NCBI GenBank assembly: GCA_034440635.1
Contig: JAOTON010001252.1
Span: 124,001-188,000, forward strand
From: Lepas anatifera
Taxonomy: Eukaryota; Arthropoda; Thecostraca; Lepadidae
Length of the DNA stretch: 64,000 bases
Reading direction: 5' to 3'
This document shows, piece by piece, positions 1 to 11,554 of this stretch (position 1 is its first letter; the number at the start of each line of letters is the position of its first letter). The translations under genes were made by a program, and so were the position numbers. Below the pieces are notes generated by a model, which was not told the DNA's origin, did no database searches, and was given only the letters and a program-made list of their open reading frames with translations.

Positions 1-153
1 CGGCCACGGCTGGCCAGCCGGGTGTGGCCGCCTCCTCGACCCCAGCTGACGCGGCCACGGCTGGCCAGCCGGGTGTGGCCGCCTCCTCGACCCCAGCTGA
101 CGCGGCCACGGCTGGCCAGCCGGGTGTGGCCGCCCCGGCCGGCACTACAAGCT
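1..153. repeat. 51-bp coding-like minisatellite, about 3 copies
   Basis: Unit starts are at 1, 52 and 103, and the copies are nearly identical. The period is 51 bp (17 codons), so copy-number change would keep the reading frame. The array continues off the left edge, so its size is unknown. Confidence 0.85.
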
Positions 154-168
154 ACTGCCGACACAGAG
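1..168 (+). CDS. possible 3' part of an upstream exon, Ala/Pro-rich repeats
   Basis: This is a GC-rich segment running off the left edge. It is open in two forward frames and ends at a good donor (ACAGAG|GTAGGA, GT at 169-170). In the frame starting at base 3 it encodes a 17-residue repeat of the type GVAASSTPADAATAGQP, then a unique tail. The base composition matches the GC-rich exons of the MAP7-family gene further right and contrasts with the AT-rich DNA that follows. In this frame one base is left over. That would join in phase to an acceptor at 17758, but the other frame would join an acceptor at 17790, so neither link is proven. It could belong to the disordered N-terminal part of the MAP7-family gene or to another gene. 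Confidence 0.35.
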
Positions 169-237
169 GTAGGAAAGGCAGCTGCCGGGCGGTAGCAGAC
201 ACACTGAGGCCTGTTCCGCAATAGCCTGTGTATTTAG

Positions 238-1078
238 CCCGGTGTATTTTGCCCGTTTATGCAGATGCTTAGTTTTCCTGACTTTCTCAATTTCATTCTA
301 AAGCAAGATCAGTGTAAGTATATATGATCAGCAGAAGAACCCTTCTTACTTTTGCCGATTGGTTGGATTATCTTAAGCTCCGAAGTTTCGTCAATCCTTA
401 TAATGTTCGCCCATCAATGCCTTTTTCACGGCAAAGCATGCTTCGGTGTAATCAGAGTTTGCGGAGTCAGATGTGTTTCTTGATTAAAAATTCCAGCTTT
501 AGCACGAGACCCATTGCTGTGTGCACAACATAGCGTTGACCAAGCCAAGGTGGCCAGGGAGCAGGAGAGAGGGATGGCCAGGGTGACAGCCAACGCTGGT
601 GAGTGGAAGAACGTCTGGGATTGATACGATCCAGTTTGATGGAAATGAGGAGAAGGCAAAGGCATGATCACTATGGAGTGCGGGACAAGGGTGATAAGAC
701 TTGTCAAGGACGACCACATAACCCTCACAGACGGGCAAGGTGAGTTCCTCACGCACTTTATCAGGAAGAAGGTGGAGGGGGTGAAGGCAAGGCAAGTGAC
801 TGCTAAGAGGATTGCCTCTTTCCTCCAGACCTACAATATCGACAACACCCTCAGGATAATCGGAGCTGACTCTGCAAACCTGAACACCGGGAGCAAGGAG
901 GGGGTCATAGCTCTTCTCGAGAGGCAGCTGGGAAGCAGGTGGGTGTGGAGTATTTGCCTGCTCCATACCAACCAGAAAACTTCCCTCCTTCACCTGATCA
1001 CCGCACTGGACGGTCCCAATGGCTTCAGAAACACTTAAACTGGGCCAACGGGCGGGCTGCTTCCCCACAGCCCCCCCA
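238..1078 (+). mobile_element. left arm of an inverted transposon pair with a transposase-like ORF
   Basis: The segment is repeated in inverted orientation at 2706-4236. It contains an open frame (664-1038) with a conserved-looking core: GADSANLNTG, then a Trp-containing CLLHTNQ block and an HLITALDGP block. I recall very similar proteins (GADSTNxNTG followed by LHTNELPLRHL) as multicopy families in crustacean and cnidarian genomes. The D...H pattern hints at an RNase H-fold transposase such as hAT-like enzymes, but this is inference. The ORF lacks a plausible N-terminus and stops soon after the HLITALDGP block, so this is a fragment. Confidence 0.55.
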
Positions 1079-2556
1079 GTTTTCATTTCATTTCATTTAT
1101 TTGGGCTATTGTCTACGGGCACATGCTCCCATTTACAGACGAAGTTGAGAGAGTTAAAAACCTAATCTAAACATCTAACAACTCAAACAACTCAATAGCT
1201 AAAAACACAATCACACGCGCGAGCATTGTTAAAAGCTATAGTTAGTGTTTAAAACTGTAATAAATGCGTACAGTGGGAACAGAATATCAGGACTATAAGG
1301 ACCTAACATAGAGTATCACAGCAGATTTGAAACTGGCCACCTGCTGGTTAAACATATCTATTCGAGGACATCTCCTCATGAATTCATTAACAGACCGCGG
1401 TACTCTGCCGAATATCCCCTCCTTCACCGTGCTAACTCTAGCGTAGGGCACACTCGATAGCTGGTTTGTTATCCCTCTTCTTGCCGGCACATGTAGAGGA
1501 AAACGTTCAAGAAGAATCGACGAGTCTGTCTCTATGAACTTTAAAGGCATGTCTTATGAAGGTATGTCTCTATGAACTTTAAAGGCAAGCATAATGCCAT
1601 GTTGTAAAAAACGGGCGGTGAGCGATGTTGTTCCATGGTGTGACGACAAATCATTGTAAGCAAGGGAGCCACATGAACTCCGATGAGGAACGTTTGAGTT
1701 AAACCACATAAGGTATTTATGCTGGATACGCTCGACTCGGTTCAGATGAATTCGTGCAGCCCCCGCCCACATAACACTACAGTACTCCAGTATCGACCTT
1801 ACATGCGCACAGTAAGATGCCCGCACGGAGGACGGACTGATCCCTCCACCCGCGCCACGTCCACCCCGAGCTTTTTGGAATGGTCGAATCAAAGGACCGA
1901 GAAATTTGTTCGCTTTTCTCACAACTGAATCTATATGAGGTTCAAAGGTGAGTTTTTGATCCAGAATGACACCGAGGTCCCTGATGGTGTCCACGTGCTC
2001 AAGGACCGTGTTTCCAACAAAATATGTCGTCTGAATTGGTTGTTTTTTAGGGTCATTCTGAATGACTTGCATTTTGTAGGGTTCAAATTTAGCTTCCAGG
2101 AATGGGACCATCTACACAGCCGATTTAGGTCATCTTGCAAGATAGCCGCATCACTTTTGCAGGAAATTTTTCGAAATATCTTGACATCATCAGCAAACAT
2201 GAGACAGTGAGAATTCATTCGGGCCGGAAGGTCATTTATGAACATGGCGAACATGAGTGGAGATAACAATCCGCCCTCCGGCGTGCCCGAGAGCACATCT
2301 GCCCACTCGGAGCTTTTCCCATCGACTATCACACGTTGCTGTCGGCCATGAAGGTAAGAAGATAGCCAATTTAGAGCCGATCCTGTTATATGATACGAAT
2401 GACTAAATTTATGAACCATAAGCGAATGATTAACACTCTGGAAGGCTGCGGTGAAATCTGTGTACGCACAGTCCGTCTGCAATCCCTTTTCTATTGATTG
2501 CCATGCATCGGCCATCAACGTAGCGAGATTGGTTGCGCAGGACCGTCGCTCCAACC
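1079..2556 (-). mobile_element. 5'-truncated jockey/CR1-like LINE (reverse transcriptase remnant)
   Basis: On the minus strand, 2554-1931 encodes reverse-transcriptase motifs in order. These are motif A with the catalytic Asp in YTDFTAAF, motif B (LSGTPEGGLLSPLMF) and motif C as FADD. After a frameshift near 1.95-2.1 kb, the downstream part (2111-1554) has the thumb and C-terminal signature (RDLGVILDQKLTF, then RSILEYCSVMW). A third piece lies at 1550-1293. The 3' end on the minus strand is an (AAATG)n-type tail at about 1080-1100. There is no endonuclease domain, so the copy is 5'-truncated and dead. It sits in the loop between the two inverted arms. Confidence 0.8.
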
Positions 2557-2558
2557 TT

Positions 2559-2709
2559 CACTTCGCTTCACTATCATGCGGAGAACCGCTGGCCACACTC
2601 ACTCCCGAAGTGCTGACCGACTTCAGCTGGGACCAACAGTATGGGTATAGGAAGGACTTCAGGAGTGAGTGTGACCAGCGGTTATCCGCAGGACAGTGAA
2701 GCGAAGTGG
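2559..2709. repeat. foldback hairpin of about 150 bp
   Basis: The segment 2559-2606 (CACTTCGCTTCACT, a GCGGA..CCGCTGG block, CACTCACTCC) is an imperfect inverted copy of 2662-2709 (GGAGTGAGTGTG, CCAGCGG, AGTGAAGCGAAGTG). The spacer is about 55 bp. It lies exactly between the 5' end of the truncated LINE and the second transposon arm, and looks like a small MITE or foldback element. Confidence 0.65.
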
Positions 2710-4236
2710 GGGGCTGTGGGGAAGCAGCCTCCCCGCTGGCCCAGTTTAAGTGTTTCTGAAGCCATTGGGACCGTTCAGCGCGGTGATCACCTGAAGGAGG
2801 GAAGTTTTCTGGTATAGAGCAGGCAAATACTCCACACCAACCTCCTTCTCAGTTGCCTCTCGAGAAGAGCTATGACCCCCTCCTTGCTCCCGGTGTTCAG
2901 GTTTGCAGAGTCAGCTCCGGTAATCCTGAGGGTGCTGTCGATATTGTAGGTCTGGAGGAAAGAGGCAATTATCTTGGCAGTCACTTGCCCTGCCTTCACC
3001 CCCTCCACCTTCTTCCTGATAAAGTGCGTGATGAACTCACCTTGCCCATCTGTGAGGGTTATGTGGTCATCCTTGTCAAGTCTTATCATGTATCATGTAT
3101 TACCCACACTTCCACACTAATGAGGTGGCTTTTGAACTGTTGTCGCGATGAGTATGAAGTGATTATAAACTATGGAAGGAGATAGTAAGGATGAGGAAAG
3201 GTGAGGATAAAGAGGATAGGATTCTAACTGGAGGGGTCGCTGCAGCCACAGGCGCATGCGCTCACAGCGTCCAGGCAGAGTAAGGATAAGGATTAGGTAC
3301 CGGTAAAAAACACACACACACACACACACGCACAGACACAATCACAAACACACTTCGAACACTTAAACGAAAACCATATGAGGGTGAAAATGTTTGATTC
3401 TTCGGCTCCGTATTCCTTTTGTCTTCGATCTGATAAATTTCGTTGGTTGTACTCCATCTAATCTATGACCTTCATGCTTCAATGATGTTCAATCGCTGAA
3501 TTTTTTTTTTTCTTTAATCGCCAGTGCTGATGTTGTCTTTCACCAAACTTGTTTTTTCTTATTTTCTTGAATTAGCCATCCTAAAATATTGCAATGTTTC
3601 TGCCGCAGAAGCTTTTCAGAAGCTTTTCTTATCTCCCTTATCCCGCACTCCATAGTGACCCATGCTTTTGCCTTCTCCTCCTTTCCATCAAACTGGATCG
3701 TATCAATCCCAGAGGTTCTTCTACTCATCAGCGTTGGCTGCCACCCTGGCCACTCTCTCTTTCCTACTCCCTGGCTACCTTGGCTTAGTCAAGCAGCAGG
3801 TTGGGGTCTTCCATGACTGCTATACCCATGTAAGTGTACCTTCCATTTTCTTTGTGCAAACATCCTAACTAACTCATAAGCGACTCCCCCACGTTTCAAA
3901 TTAAGGCTGATCACCATTTCCGGAAATATATTTGTGCTATGTTGTGCAAACACAGCAATTGGTCTCGTGCTAAAGCTGGGTTTTTCAATCTAGAAACACA
4001 TCTGACTCCGCAAACTTTGACTACACCGCAGCATGCTTTCCGTGAAAAAGCAATGATGGGCGAGCATTATAAAGGTTGACGAAACTTCGAAGCTTAAGAT
4101 ATTCCAAACAATCGGCAAAAGTAAGAAGGGTTCTCCTGCTGATCATATATATTTACACTGATATTGCTTTAAAATGAAATTGAGAAAGTCAGGAAAGCTA
4201 TTCATCTATATAAACGGGCAAAATACACCGCTCGAT
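2706..4236 (-). mobile_element. right arm of the inverted transposon pair, interrupted
   Basis: This is the reverse complement of 238-1078 in three blocks. 4236-3940 matches 238-540, 3795-3640 matches about 541-700, and 3090-2706 matches about 700-1078. Unrelated insertions lie at about 3091-3560 and 3796-3940. The minus-strand frame 3089-2787 carries the same GADSANLNTG core as the left arm, so both arms derive from the same family. The arms are diverged by many substitutions. Confidence 0.65.
3310..3329. repeat. (CA)n microsatellite
   Basis: Ten CA dinucleotides, inside the insertion that splits the right transposon arm. Confidence 0.9.
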
Positions 4237-4878
4237 CTAGGTGCAATATAAAGGTTTGGTGGAAAAGAAAGTTTTTCTAATGTTTCAATTTCGAAGTAAG
4301 TCAGTATGAAGGTGTACGATATAAGAATTTTTTAAAGATCTTGAAATGATAAGCTACCTCAGGTTTACAGGTTTACAAGTGTGCGTTTGAAGTATTTTAA
4401 TTATTGGTCCATCCTTTTGGTTTTAGTGCATTTCCCTCTCCCCAAAAAACACAAAAATGCACATTTTCAAGTGAAATTCCTTAAAGCTAGATCATTGAAT
4501 TTTCAAAATTTACCAACTGCCCCCTTTAGAAGATGCATAAAGGCACCGCAAAAACACTCAGCGTTTTCAATTTTCGAAATGTTTATATTTTTAACTCTAC
4601 CTACTAGTCAGTTATCCTTGCTGTACCCCAATCTTCCAGCGTGTCCCAGAAAGTCAGCCCCGGGCAGCGTATCTGTTGGCCGATTTCTTCCGAGCGCGAG
4701 AATCGCCGTGGAAGTCATTTCGTGTAGACAGGAATGCAATCCATAATTTGAAGCCACGACGGAGTGAGGGATGTTTCCTCTCTGACAGCTGGGAGTGTTA
4801 GTTTTGCGTGTTTCCCTAGTCGGAAGCGCCTCACCGGTTGGGCGGGCCTTGCTCTTGCGCCATGTATCGATTGGCCGG
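4237..4878. other. AT-rich stretch, nothing recognised
   Basis: It holds a 121-codon open frame (4381-4746, plus) with no recognisable motif or codon bias, which I treat as chance. The last 80 bases lead into the satellite. Confidence 0.4.
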
Positions 4879-6310
4879 CTGACATTCCGTCCGGCGCCTC
4901 ACACGGCTGCTCTCTACTCTGACATTCCGTCCGGCGCCTACACACGGCTGCTCTCTACTCTGACATTCCGTCCGGCGCCTATCACGGCTGCTCTCTACTC
5001 TGACATTCCGTCCGGCGCCTACACACGGCTGCTCTCTACGCTGACATTCCGTCCGGCGCCTACACACGGCTGTCTCTACTCTGACATTCCGTCCGGCGCC
5101 TACACACGGCTGCTCTCTACGCTGACATTCCGTCCGGCGCCTACACACGGCTGCTCTCTACTCTGACATTCCGTCCGGCGCCTACACACGGCTGCTCTCT
5201 ACTCTGACATTCCGTCCGGCGCCTACACACGGCTGCTCTCTACTCTGACATTCCGTCCGGCGCCTACACACGGCTGCTCTCTACTCTGACATTCCGTCCG
5301 GCGCCTAACACGGCTGTCTCTACTCTGACATTCCGTCCGGCGCCTACACACGGCTGCTCTCTACTCTGACATTCCGTCCGGCGCCTCACACGGCTGCTCT
5401 CTACTTTGACATTCCGTCCGGCGCCTACACACGGCTGCTCTCTACTCTGACATTCCGTCCGGCGCCTACACACGGCTGCTCTCTACTCTGACATTCCGTC
5501 CGGCGCCTACACACGGCTGTCTCTACTCTGACATTCCGTCCGGCGCCTCACACGGCTGCTCTCTACTCTGACATTCCGTCCGGCGCCTACACACGGCTGC
5601 TCTCTACTCTGACATTCCGTCCGGCGCCTACATACGGCTGCTCTCTACTCTGACATTCCGTCCGGCGCCTACCACGGCTGCTCTCTACTCTGACATTCCG
5701 TCCGGCGCCTACACACGGCTGCTCTCTACTCTGACATTCCGTCCGGCGCCTACACACGGCTGTTCCTACTCTGACATTCCGTCCGGCGCCTACACACGGC
5801 TGCTCTCTACTCTGACATTCCGTCCGGCGCCTACACACGGCTGCTCTCTACTCTGACATTCCGTCCGGCGCCTGTACACGGCTGCTCTACTCGACATGCC
5901 GTCCGGCGCCTACACACGGCTGCTCTCTACTCTGACATTCCTACCGGCGCCTACACACAGCTGCTCTCTACTCTGACATTCCGTCCGGCGCCTACACACG
6001 GCTGCTCTCTACTCTGACATTCCGTCCGGCGCCTCACACGGCTGCTCTACTCTGACATTCCGTCCGGCGCCTACACACGGCTGCTCTCTACTCCTGACAT
6101 TCCGTCCGGCGCCTGTACACGGCTGCTCTCTACTCGACATGCCGTCCGGCGCCTACACACGGCTGCTCTCTACCGACATTCCGTCCGGCGCCTACACACG
6201 GCTGCTCTCTACTCTGACATACCGTCCGGCGCCTACACACGGCTGCTCTCACTCTGACATTCCGTCGGCGCCTGTACACGGCTGCTCTCTCTCTGACATG
6301 CCGTCCGGCG
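4879..6310. repeat. 41-bp satellite array, about 35 copies
   Basis: Tandem units built on GACATTCCGTCCGGCGCCT, ACACACGGCTG and CTCTCTACTCT. The period is 40-41 bp, with frequent one-base deletions in the ACACACGG part. Units toward the right end become degenerate (GACATGCCG, CCTGTACACGG). Each unit contains the palindromic core GGCGCC. The period is not a multiple of three and the array has indels, so the open frames here are artefacts. Confidence 0.95.
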
Positions 6311-6425
6311 CCTACACACGGCTCGCTTTCTCGGACCAGCCGGGAATCAGTTGTGACGAGCAGGTGGTAGTCGCCTGCTCCGATGAGGCCGTGTGGGGCG
6401 CCTGTCTTTTAAGGTGAGCTGCGCA
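6311..6425 (+). other. exon-like unassigned segment after the satellite
   Basis: The sequence after the last repeat unit is GC-balanced and open. It ends at a donor-like site (TTTTAAG|GTGAGC) near 6412. An acceptor-like AG lies at about 6339. I cannot tell whether it is a small exon or the start of the LINE that follows. Confidence 0.2.
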
Positions 6426-7260
6426 CCGACCCGTACCCCGGGATGAAGGAGTCCTGGTAGCTGAGCTGAGGTAGGCGCTGTGTTCGTTCGTGTGCCTCTA
6501 GCAACACTCTACTTTGGTCTGGATTTCCGCAAGGGCGGGGAACTCTTGAAGGCATCGACAAGAGTAGCAGCATTGTAAAAGTCTGCCGGCTTTTGGTGGG
6601 GCTCGGCTGTCCTCCTCCTTTGGTGAGGTCCCGACCTCACCCGGGGAGGGGGTGTCCGCGCCCCGCCCGGGGTCGTCAGGCTAGGTGCAAGGGGGGACCG
6701 TCGTCGGGGCAGTGGGGGTTTGGTGAGCCTCTCTCCCCCTCTGTAACGGCGACGTCTCCCCGTATAGCCAGCCCGTGGGTCGTCTCGCCTAGTAGCACCC
6801 TCGTTGGAAGGGGGCGCACGTTGCTGGTCGAAACCAATTACCTTCTCATGGATACCTCAAACCCTCCGAATCAAACAACCCCACTCCTAGTGCCAACCAA
6901 CCCATCGCTGGCCACTCTCATCCCCACCTGGAGACGGTTTTCAACATATGCCGACGCCTGAAACTCGTAACGACCTTACCAAGCCATCTAACCCACGGGT
7001 GCTGATAGTGCGAGGTGTTGACGGTTCCCTGTCGAACCTCTCTCCTTTTCAGCGAAAAGAAGCATGCGATCGCCTAGGGAAAATCGTGAGATGCGATTCC
7101 CTGAAAGACGGGAGCTGGGAGCTAGAAGAGCTGTGGCTATATCCAGGGCTCCGCCAGCGGTGAGCTCCGACTCCCGCTCGGATGTAGGCGTGTGGACTAA
7201 GGTGGCTACAGCGCAACATGATGCCGTGATTCTGCTGTACAGTGTACGTGTCTAACTGGC
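6426..7260 (+). mobile_element. LINE 5' region and ORF1 remnant (jockey-like)
   Basis: A GC-rich leader is followed by a broken frame from about 6850. A peptide of the form PRVLIVRGVDGSLSNLSPFQ then KIVRCDSLKDGSWEL resembles the part of jockey-clade ORF1 that precedes its zinc knuckles. The frame breaks several times and ends near 7255. A zinc-knuckle ORF1 remnant of similar type lies at 40330-40942. This is a family-level call from motif resemblance only. Confidence 0.45.
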
Positions 7261-7469
7261 ACTGCTGCGGCGCCAGAGACCTAGAACATGGAGAAATATA
7301 TTGCGCACCTTCTTGTTTCCCATTTTTCAGCCATTAATTTGAGAAAAAGCTGGTGTATGTAATCAGCTCTGGGATTTTTCTTGGGAAATTTATCATGTTG
7401 AAAATTATACAAAATTACCAGTTCTCTTCGTCCAAACACGGAAAAGGCTACAAGATTATGTGTTCTTAG

Positions 7470-8310
7470 CCATAGAAAGTCTCATCGTCATGACTGTATC
7501 ACTGTCATACTGTATTTTTCCCCGATCAACTCAAAACTGCTGTGGTAGTTCCTGTGTTCAAATCAGGGGTTCGTACTAACTTTGCAAACTATCTACCTAT
7601 ATCGATTCTCCATGTTCTCTCCAAGTATTAGAAAAAATAGTTAACAAACAAGTTCTGGATTTTCTTACTTTCAATGACATTATCAATGAAAATCAATTTG
7701 GATTCCGACCCAAGCACAGCACGTACATGCCGATTTCAATTCTCTATGATAATAGAACTTTGTCACTTGTTTAAAAACGTGTGCTGCCATGTATTTTGAT
7801 TTGTCTCATGCCTTCGACACAGTCGATCACTCAGATCTCCTATCGAAACTAAGAAATTATGGCGTTAAAACAAAGAACAATTGTTTTCAGAACTTATCTA
7901 TCCAATCGAAGTCAATGTGTTAAAGTAAACAACGTTAAATCCAGCACCCCTGCTCATATCCCACTGGGTGTACCACAAGGTATTGTCCTTGGCCCTGCTT
8001 CATTTTGCTTTATATTAATGATATCAAAAACGGCACTCAAATCACAAAATTCCTGTTTTTTTTTTTGCTGACGGCATTGCAATCTTTTTCTCTTATAATA
8101 CACGTGAAGAACTACTGGAAAGCATCAACCAAAGCCTCAGCGGTGTAACCCTCCTGGCTAAATTGCAGCAGACTAACGCTGAGTGTTAAATCAGTTTATC
8201 AATTATTTCCCACTACTAGTAAATACTTCTCTATCAACATCAATGGTATGCCGCTTGCCCGTACCTTTACTACTAAATATTGAGGAATCTCGATTGACGA
8301 GGATCTGAGA
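7470..8310 (+). mobile_element. degenerate LINE reverse-transcriptase remnant
   Basis: Reading across frames on the plus strand gives the usual RT order. There is an NYLPISIL block, a fingers block with QFGFRPKHST, motif A (YFDLSHAFDTVDH), motif B (LGVPQGIVLGP) and a motif C region reduced to FADGIAIF. A tail like ISIDEDLRW follows. Stops and indels occur throughout, including a poly-T run at 8054-8066 beside motif C. The second catalytic Asp of motif C is Gly. This is a non-LTR pseudogene. Confidence 0.75.
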
Positions 8311-8319
8311 TGGGCTTCT

Positions 8320-8860
8320 CATATAGTTCCAGCACAGATAAACCAGGTCCCTGCAAGGCATAGTCTCGAATTTCGTTCCAATTTCGTATATTGGGTTGTC
8401 AGGAGCGTGGAATCCTGATCTTAGAGTATTTCTTTCCTCAGACGTACGGTTTCGGAGTTACAACTTGAATAAAATGTAAAAATCGCCGATTTCGTCAAAA
8501 CATGGTGATATACAACGATTATTTCTAGCCTTAACTATAATTTATCAGCGTCAAATGACACGGGATTAGATTGAGCATGTAACAGCTAAGGTTGAAGCAT
8601 CTCGTTTTTTATTCGAAATTTTCAAAATTTTTAGAAATGTTTTGACCACTTTTTCCAACGACTTTTTCAAAGTGTGGCCTGTAATTCACGTTAAAGGTAT
8701 TCATAGGAAAAATGTGCATCCATATTTCCTCTGTGAAATAAAGTCAATAATGTTTTGCGCTCTATACTCTATCCACGTGTAATTAGCCATAGAATGACGC
8801 CATGCGCACAAAAATCGGCCGCCCGGCGCGCCCGGCCGTCGTCAGCGCGACCGCCGGTGC
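8320..8860 (+). repeat. dispersed repeat family W, copy 1
   Basis: It shares an ordered set of blocks with 42800-43345 (inverted) and 45690-46240. These are a TTTCGTTCCAATTTCGT-type block, a GTTTCGGAGTTACAAC block, AAAACATGGTGATATACAA, GTGTGGCC..AATTCAC, and GAATGACGCCATGCGC next to GGCCGCCCGGCGCGCC. No coding capacity. It is probably a non-autonomous DNA element. Confidence 0.7.
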
Positions 8861-9608
8861 GTGGGCACGGGCAGTAGATTGACTCGTGAGCGTATGAACT
8901 CTTGCAATCATGATTAAATGTTGGAAACAAAAGCATAAATTCACGTGTTCAACAAAAAGGGTAAAATCAATGCAATTTCAATTCGGTTAAGGGTGTACGA
9001 CTCGCCATATCTCATTGCCCTTAAAATCGATTACGGATTTGAGTCATCTATTTGGATTTTGAAAATGAAGAGACTTGTGCATTTGTGCAAGCTTGGTCTG
9101 TTTTGCGTGTTGAAACGACATCGTATCCAACAAGGATGAACCCTGGCCGCAGTTGTGCGGTCTCCATCCCGGTTCGTGCGTCAGTTTATGACCCGCGCGA
9201 GGTGTCAGATGTCCAGTGCGCAGCTCATGAAGCTGGGAGCACATCCTCCACAGTTAGTATGACATTGTTACTGGGGAAGTTGGATGTTAAATGGAGATAA
9301 TGCATGGCTTCGAGGTGGCTCCTTCGTTTCGGACGCCAGTTTTCTGATGTCGGTGTTGGTGTTCAAACTTTGGTGCGACATAGGAGTGGTAGGATGCCAC
9401 GGGATAAGAGGATTTATTGTGCTGACTAAAGGATTTACTTTTTCTAGATTCCTGGTCCCGGCGCCAGTCCCGGCGCCGGCAGGCCTCGACTAGTCCCGGC
9501 AAGACCCAACGTGGTCCTGGCATTGGTCCCGGCAAAAAAAGTCGGGTTAATCGGAACAAATTTGCAGCCTTGTCTTGTACGTTTCAACCAGTGAATTCGA
9601 TTTTCTAT
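8861..9608. other. unassigned DNA up to the BEL insertion site
   Basis: No gene is recognised. At 9450-9540 there are degenerate short repeats of GTCCCGGC(A/G). Similar CCCGGC-type repeats occur at 17490-17590 on the other side of the BEL element, suggesting that the LTR element inserted into a short-period repeat. Confidence 0.35.
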
Positions 9609-10104
9609 TGTAAGAAATTATATAGTAGAAATGGCAAATTGGATGGATTTGAAGAAATTGAATTGTTGAGGAATGACTGGACCAGGGAAAATGATTTCAG
9701 TGGACACTGCAAAAATACACAGAGGCGGACTTACCTTTTTGTTGACTCCTGGCCTCTGTGAAATTTGTGTTCCACTGGAGATTGAAATTTCCTTAACTTC
9801 ATATGCTCCTGAAGTAGGCAATGCCGGTAGACAGTAGATGTTGCCACCGGTCCCCGCCTGATTTGCCACGCCTACGCGAGCACACCACGCCGTATTGAGA
9901 GTTGAACGCTGACTGACCGCTGGTCCAGCGGCACAGACCCGACCCGACCGGTCGGGGTCACGTGACTCCATAGCCCGCAGGCCAGGTAGCCCGCCTCGCA
10001 GCGGAATAGGGAATGGGCGGGTGAAGGCAGGGATGGTCGGGGTGTCAGTTTGAGATGATTAAGTCTGATATTGAATTGTGTATGAGTGTGAAATAGTTCT
10101 CACA
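9609..10104 (-). repeat. BEL 3' LTR
   Basis: Direct repeat of 16614-17109 with only scattered substitutions and small indels. In element orientation it begins TGTGAGAAC and ends TTTCTTACA. Confidence 0.9.
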
Positions 10105-10237
10105 TCTTCCCGACGAGAGATGCTAAACAAGGTTTAGCATAAGTTGAATGTGAAATGAATCAAATTTGAAGGGTGTTGGGTTGAATTAGTGAAGTGAAAG
10201 GTGATTCAAAGTGAACCAGACTGAATCAGGGATTTCA

Positions 10238-10680
10238 CTAGTCTGCTTTGTTTGCGTGCTGCTTCCCTCTGAGGATGTTCGGCCCTTTGCTCTTCTCTGC
10301 ATTTGTGCTGAAGCCCATCCTGATTGGTGGAGTCATCCTGTGTGAAAGCGTCACCAGAAGAATGCTGGCCTGTGTGGGTGGCTTGGATCTCGAGCGGATA
10401 GAGATGGGCCACTGAGAAACGTGCAGTCTGACCAGTACTTGTCTTAAGTAAGACCTGTCGTACCCGTCCATCGTTTCAAAAAAGGAGCTGCAAGACTCGT
10501 CCCATGTGCCAGAATGCTCTGGGCTTATTCTTGGTGCTGATGAGGACGATATCTCCGACATAAATTTTGTCTTTCCAGTTGGTCTCGCAGACGTCCCGTG
10601 TCGTTTCTCGCAGACCGAGAATGTATTGGCTGTACCACATGCGCTTGTACTGATCCAAGAGCTTCTACTGATTTGTGAGA
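10238..10680 (-). pseudogene. BEL integrase C-terminal region (DUF5641-like)
   Basis: A frame containing YKRMWYSQYILGLRE, then WKDKIYVGDIVLI and RAFWHMGRV matches the order of the C-terminal domain that follows BEL integrases. The reading frame shifts several times, and the end near 10240 is not clear. Confidence 0.7.
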
Positions 10681-11551
10681 GTCTGGCTAAGCTGATCTTG
10701 AGTCCAAAGTGGATCGGCAGCATCGGAATCTTCAACTAGCTGAAGTCTGGGGTTTGTGAGCAGATTTAAGAACTTGTTGGGTGTAAGTGGCTCAAAGTCA
10801 TTCAAGTCGCTCGTAACGTATGTGATAGGCCGACTATTGACCATATTCTGAACCTCACGAAGCTGAGTCAAAAGCTCAAAGTAATCAAGCTTTGCTCGGC
10901 CAACTAACTTGTAGAGACATTGTTTGATTGTTTTGATCTGTCGCTCATATACTCCACCCACCCAGCTAGCGTACACTGGGATGGTACGGTGTCTTATTTT
11001 GTGTTCAGTTAGATGTTCCTGAAACTCATCTGAAATGAATGCATTGTTCAGAACTTTCTGGCTGGCGATGAAATGCTTGGCATTGTCCGGGTAGAGAGAT
11101 TCTGGAGTGCAGTACATGCTGCAAAAGCGGCGAAATGATAGAAGAAATGACTGAAGTCCTAGATCTGGAACCAGGTCGAGATGGGCACATCGAACTGCAA
11201 GGCATGTGTACAACACGATATACATCTTCCGTTTTCCGTCAGGCGTCTGCACGAAGATGTGACCTGTGTAATCGATTGCTGTGTTACTGAAGGGTTTCAC
11301 GAGACATAGCCGCTACCTCGGAAGATTGGTCTTTTTGGGTATGAAAATGCAAAGTTGTTCAACTTCTTACAGATGATGCATTCTCTGAGAACGCGCTTGA
11401 CGACCTGCCGTCCAGATGGGAGCCAGTAACCGCTCTCGCGCAGCTGCGTTAAAGTTGTCCCGACACCCAGGTGCTTACACCGTAGGTGATGGTACTCAAT
11501 GAGTAGTGAAGTGAATCTGTGGTTCTTGCCGATGAGAACAGGATTTTGCAC
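10665..11551 (-). pseudogene. BEL integrase
   Basis: An H-H-C-C zinc domain (HHLRCKHLG ... CIICKK) lies at 11551-11297. The catalytic core at 11300-10665 is in another frame. Its three acidic residues are visible in AIDYTGH, YPDNAKHF and VYERQIKTIK. A frameshift near 11300 separates the two parts. In BEL elements this domain joins the cDNA to the host site. Confidence 0.85.
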
Positions 11552-11554
11552 AGT

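Noticed and set aside
2451..2699. 82-codon plus-strand frame across the foldback hairpin
   Set aside because: Spans the LINE/hairpin junction and shows no motif.
4795..6417. Repeat proteins encoded by the 41-bp satellite
   Set aside because: The period is not a multiple of three and indels are frequent, so any frame is accidental.
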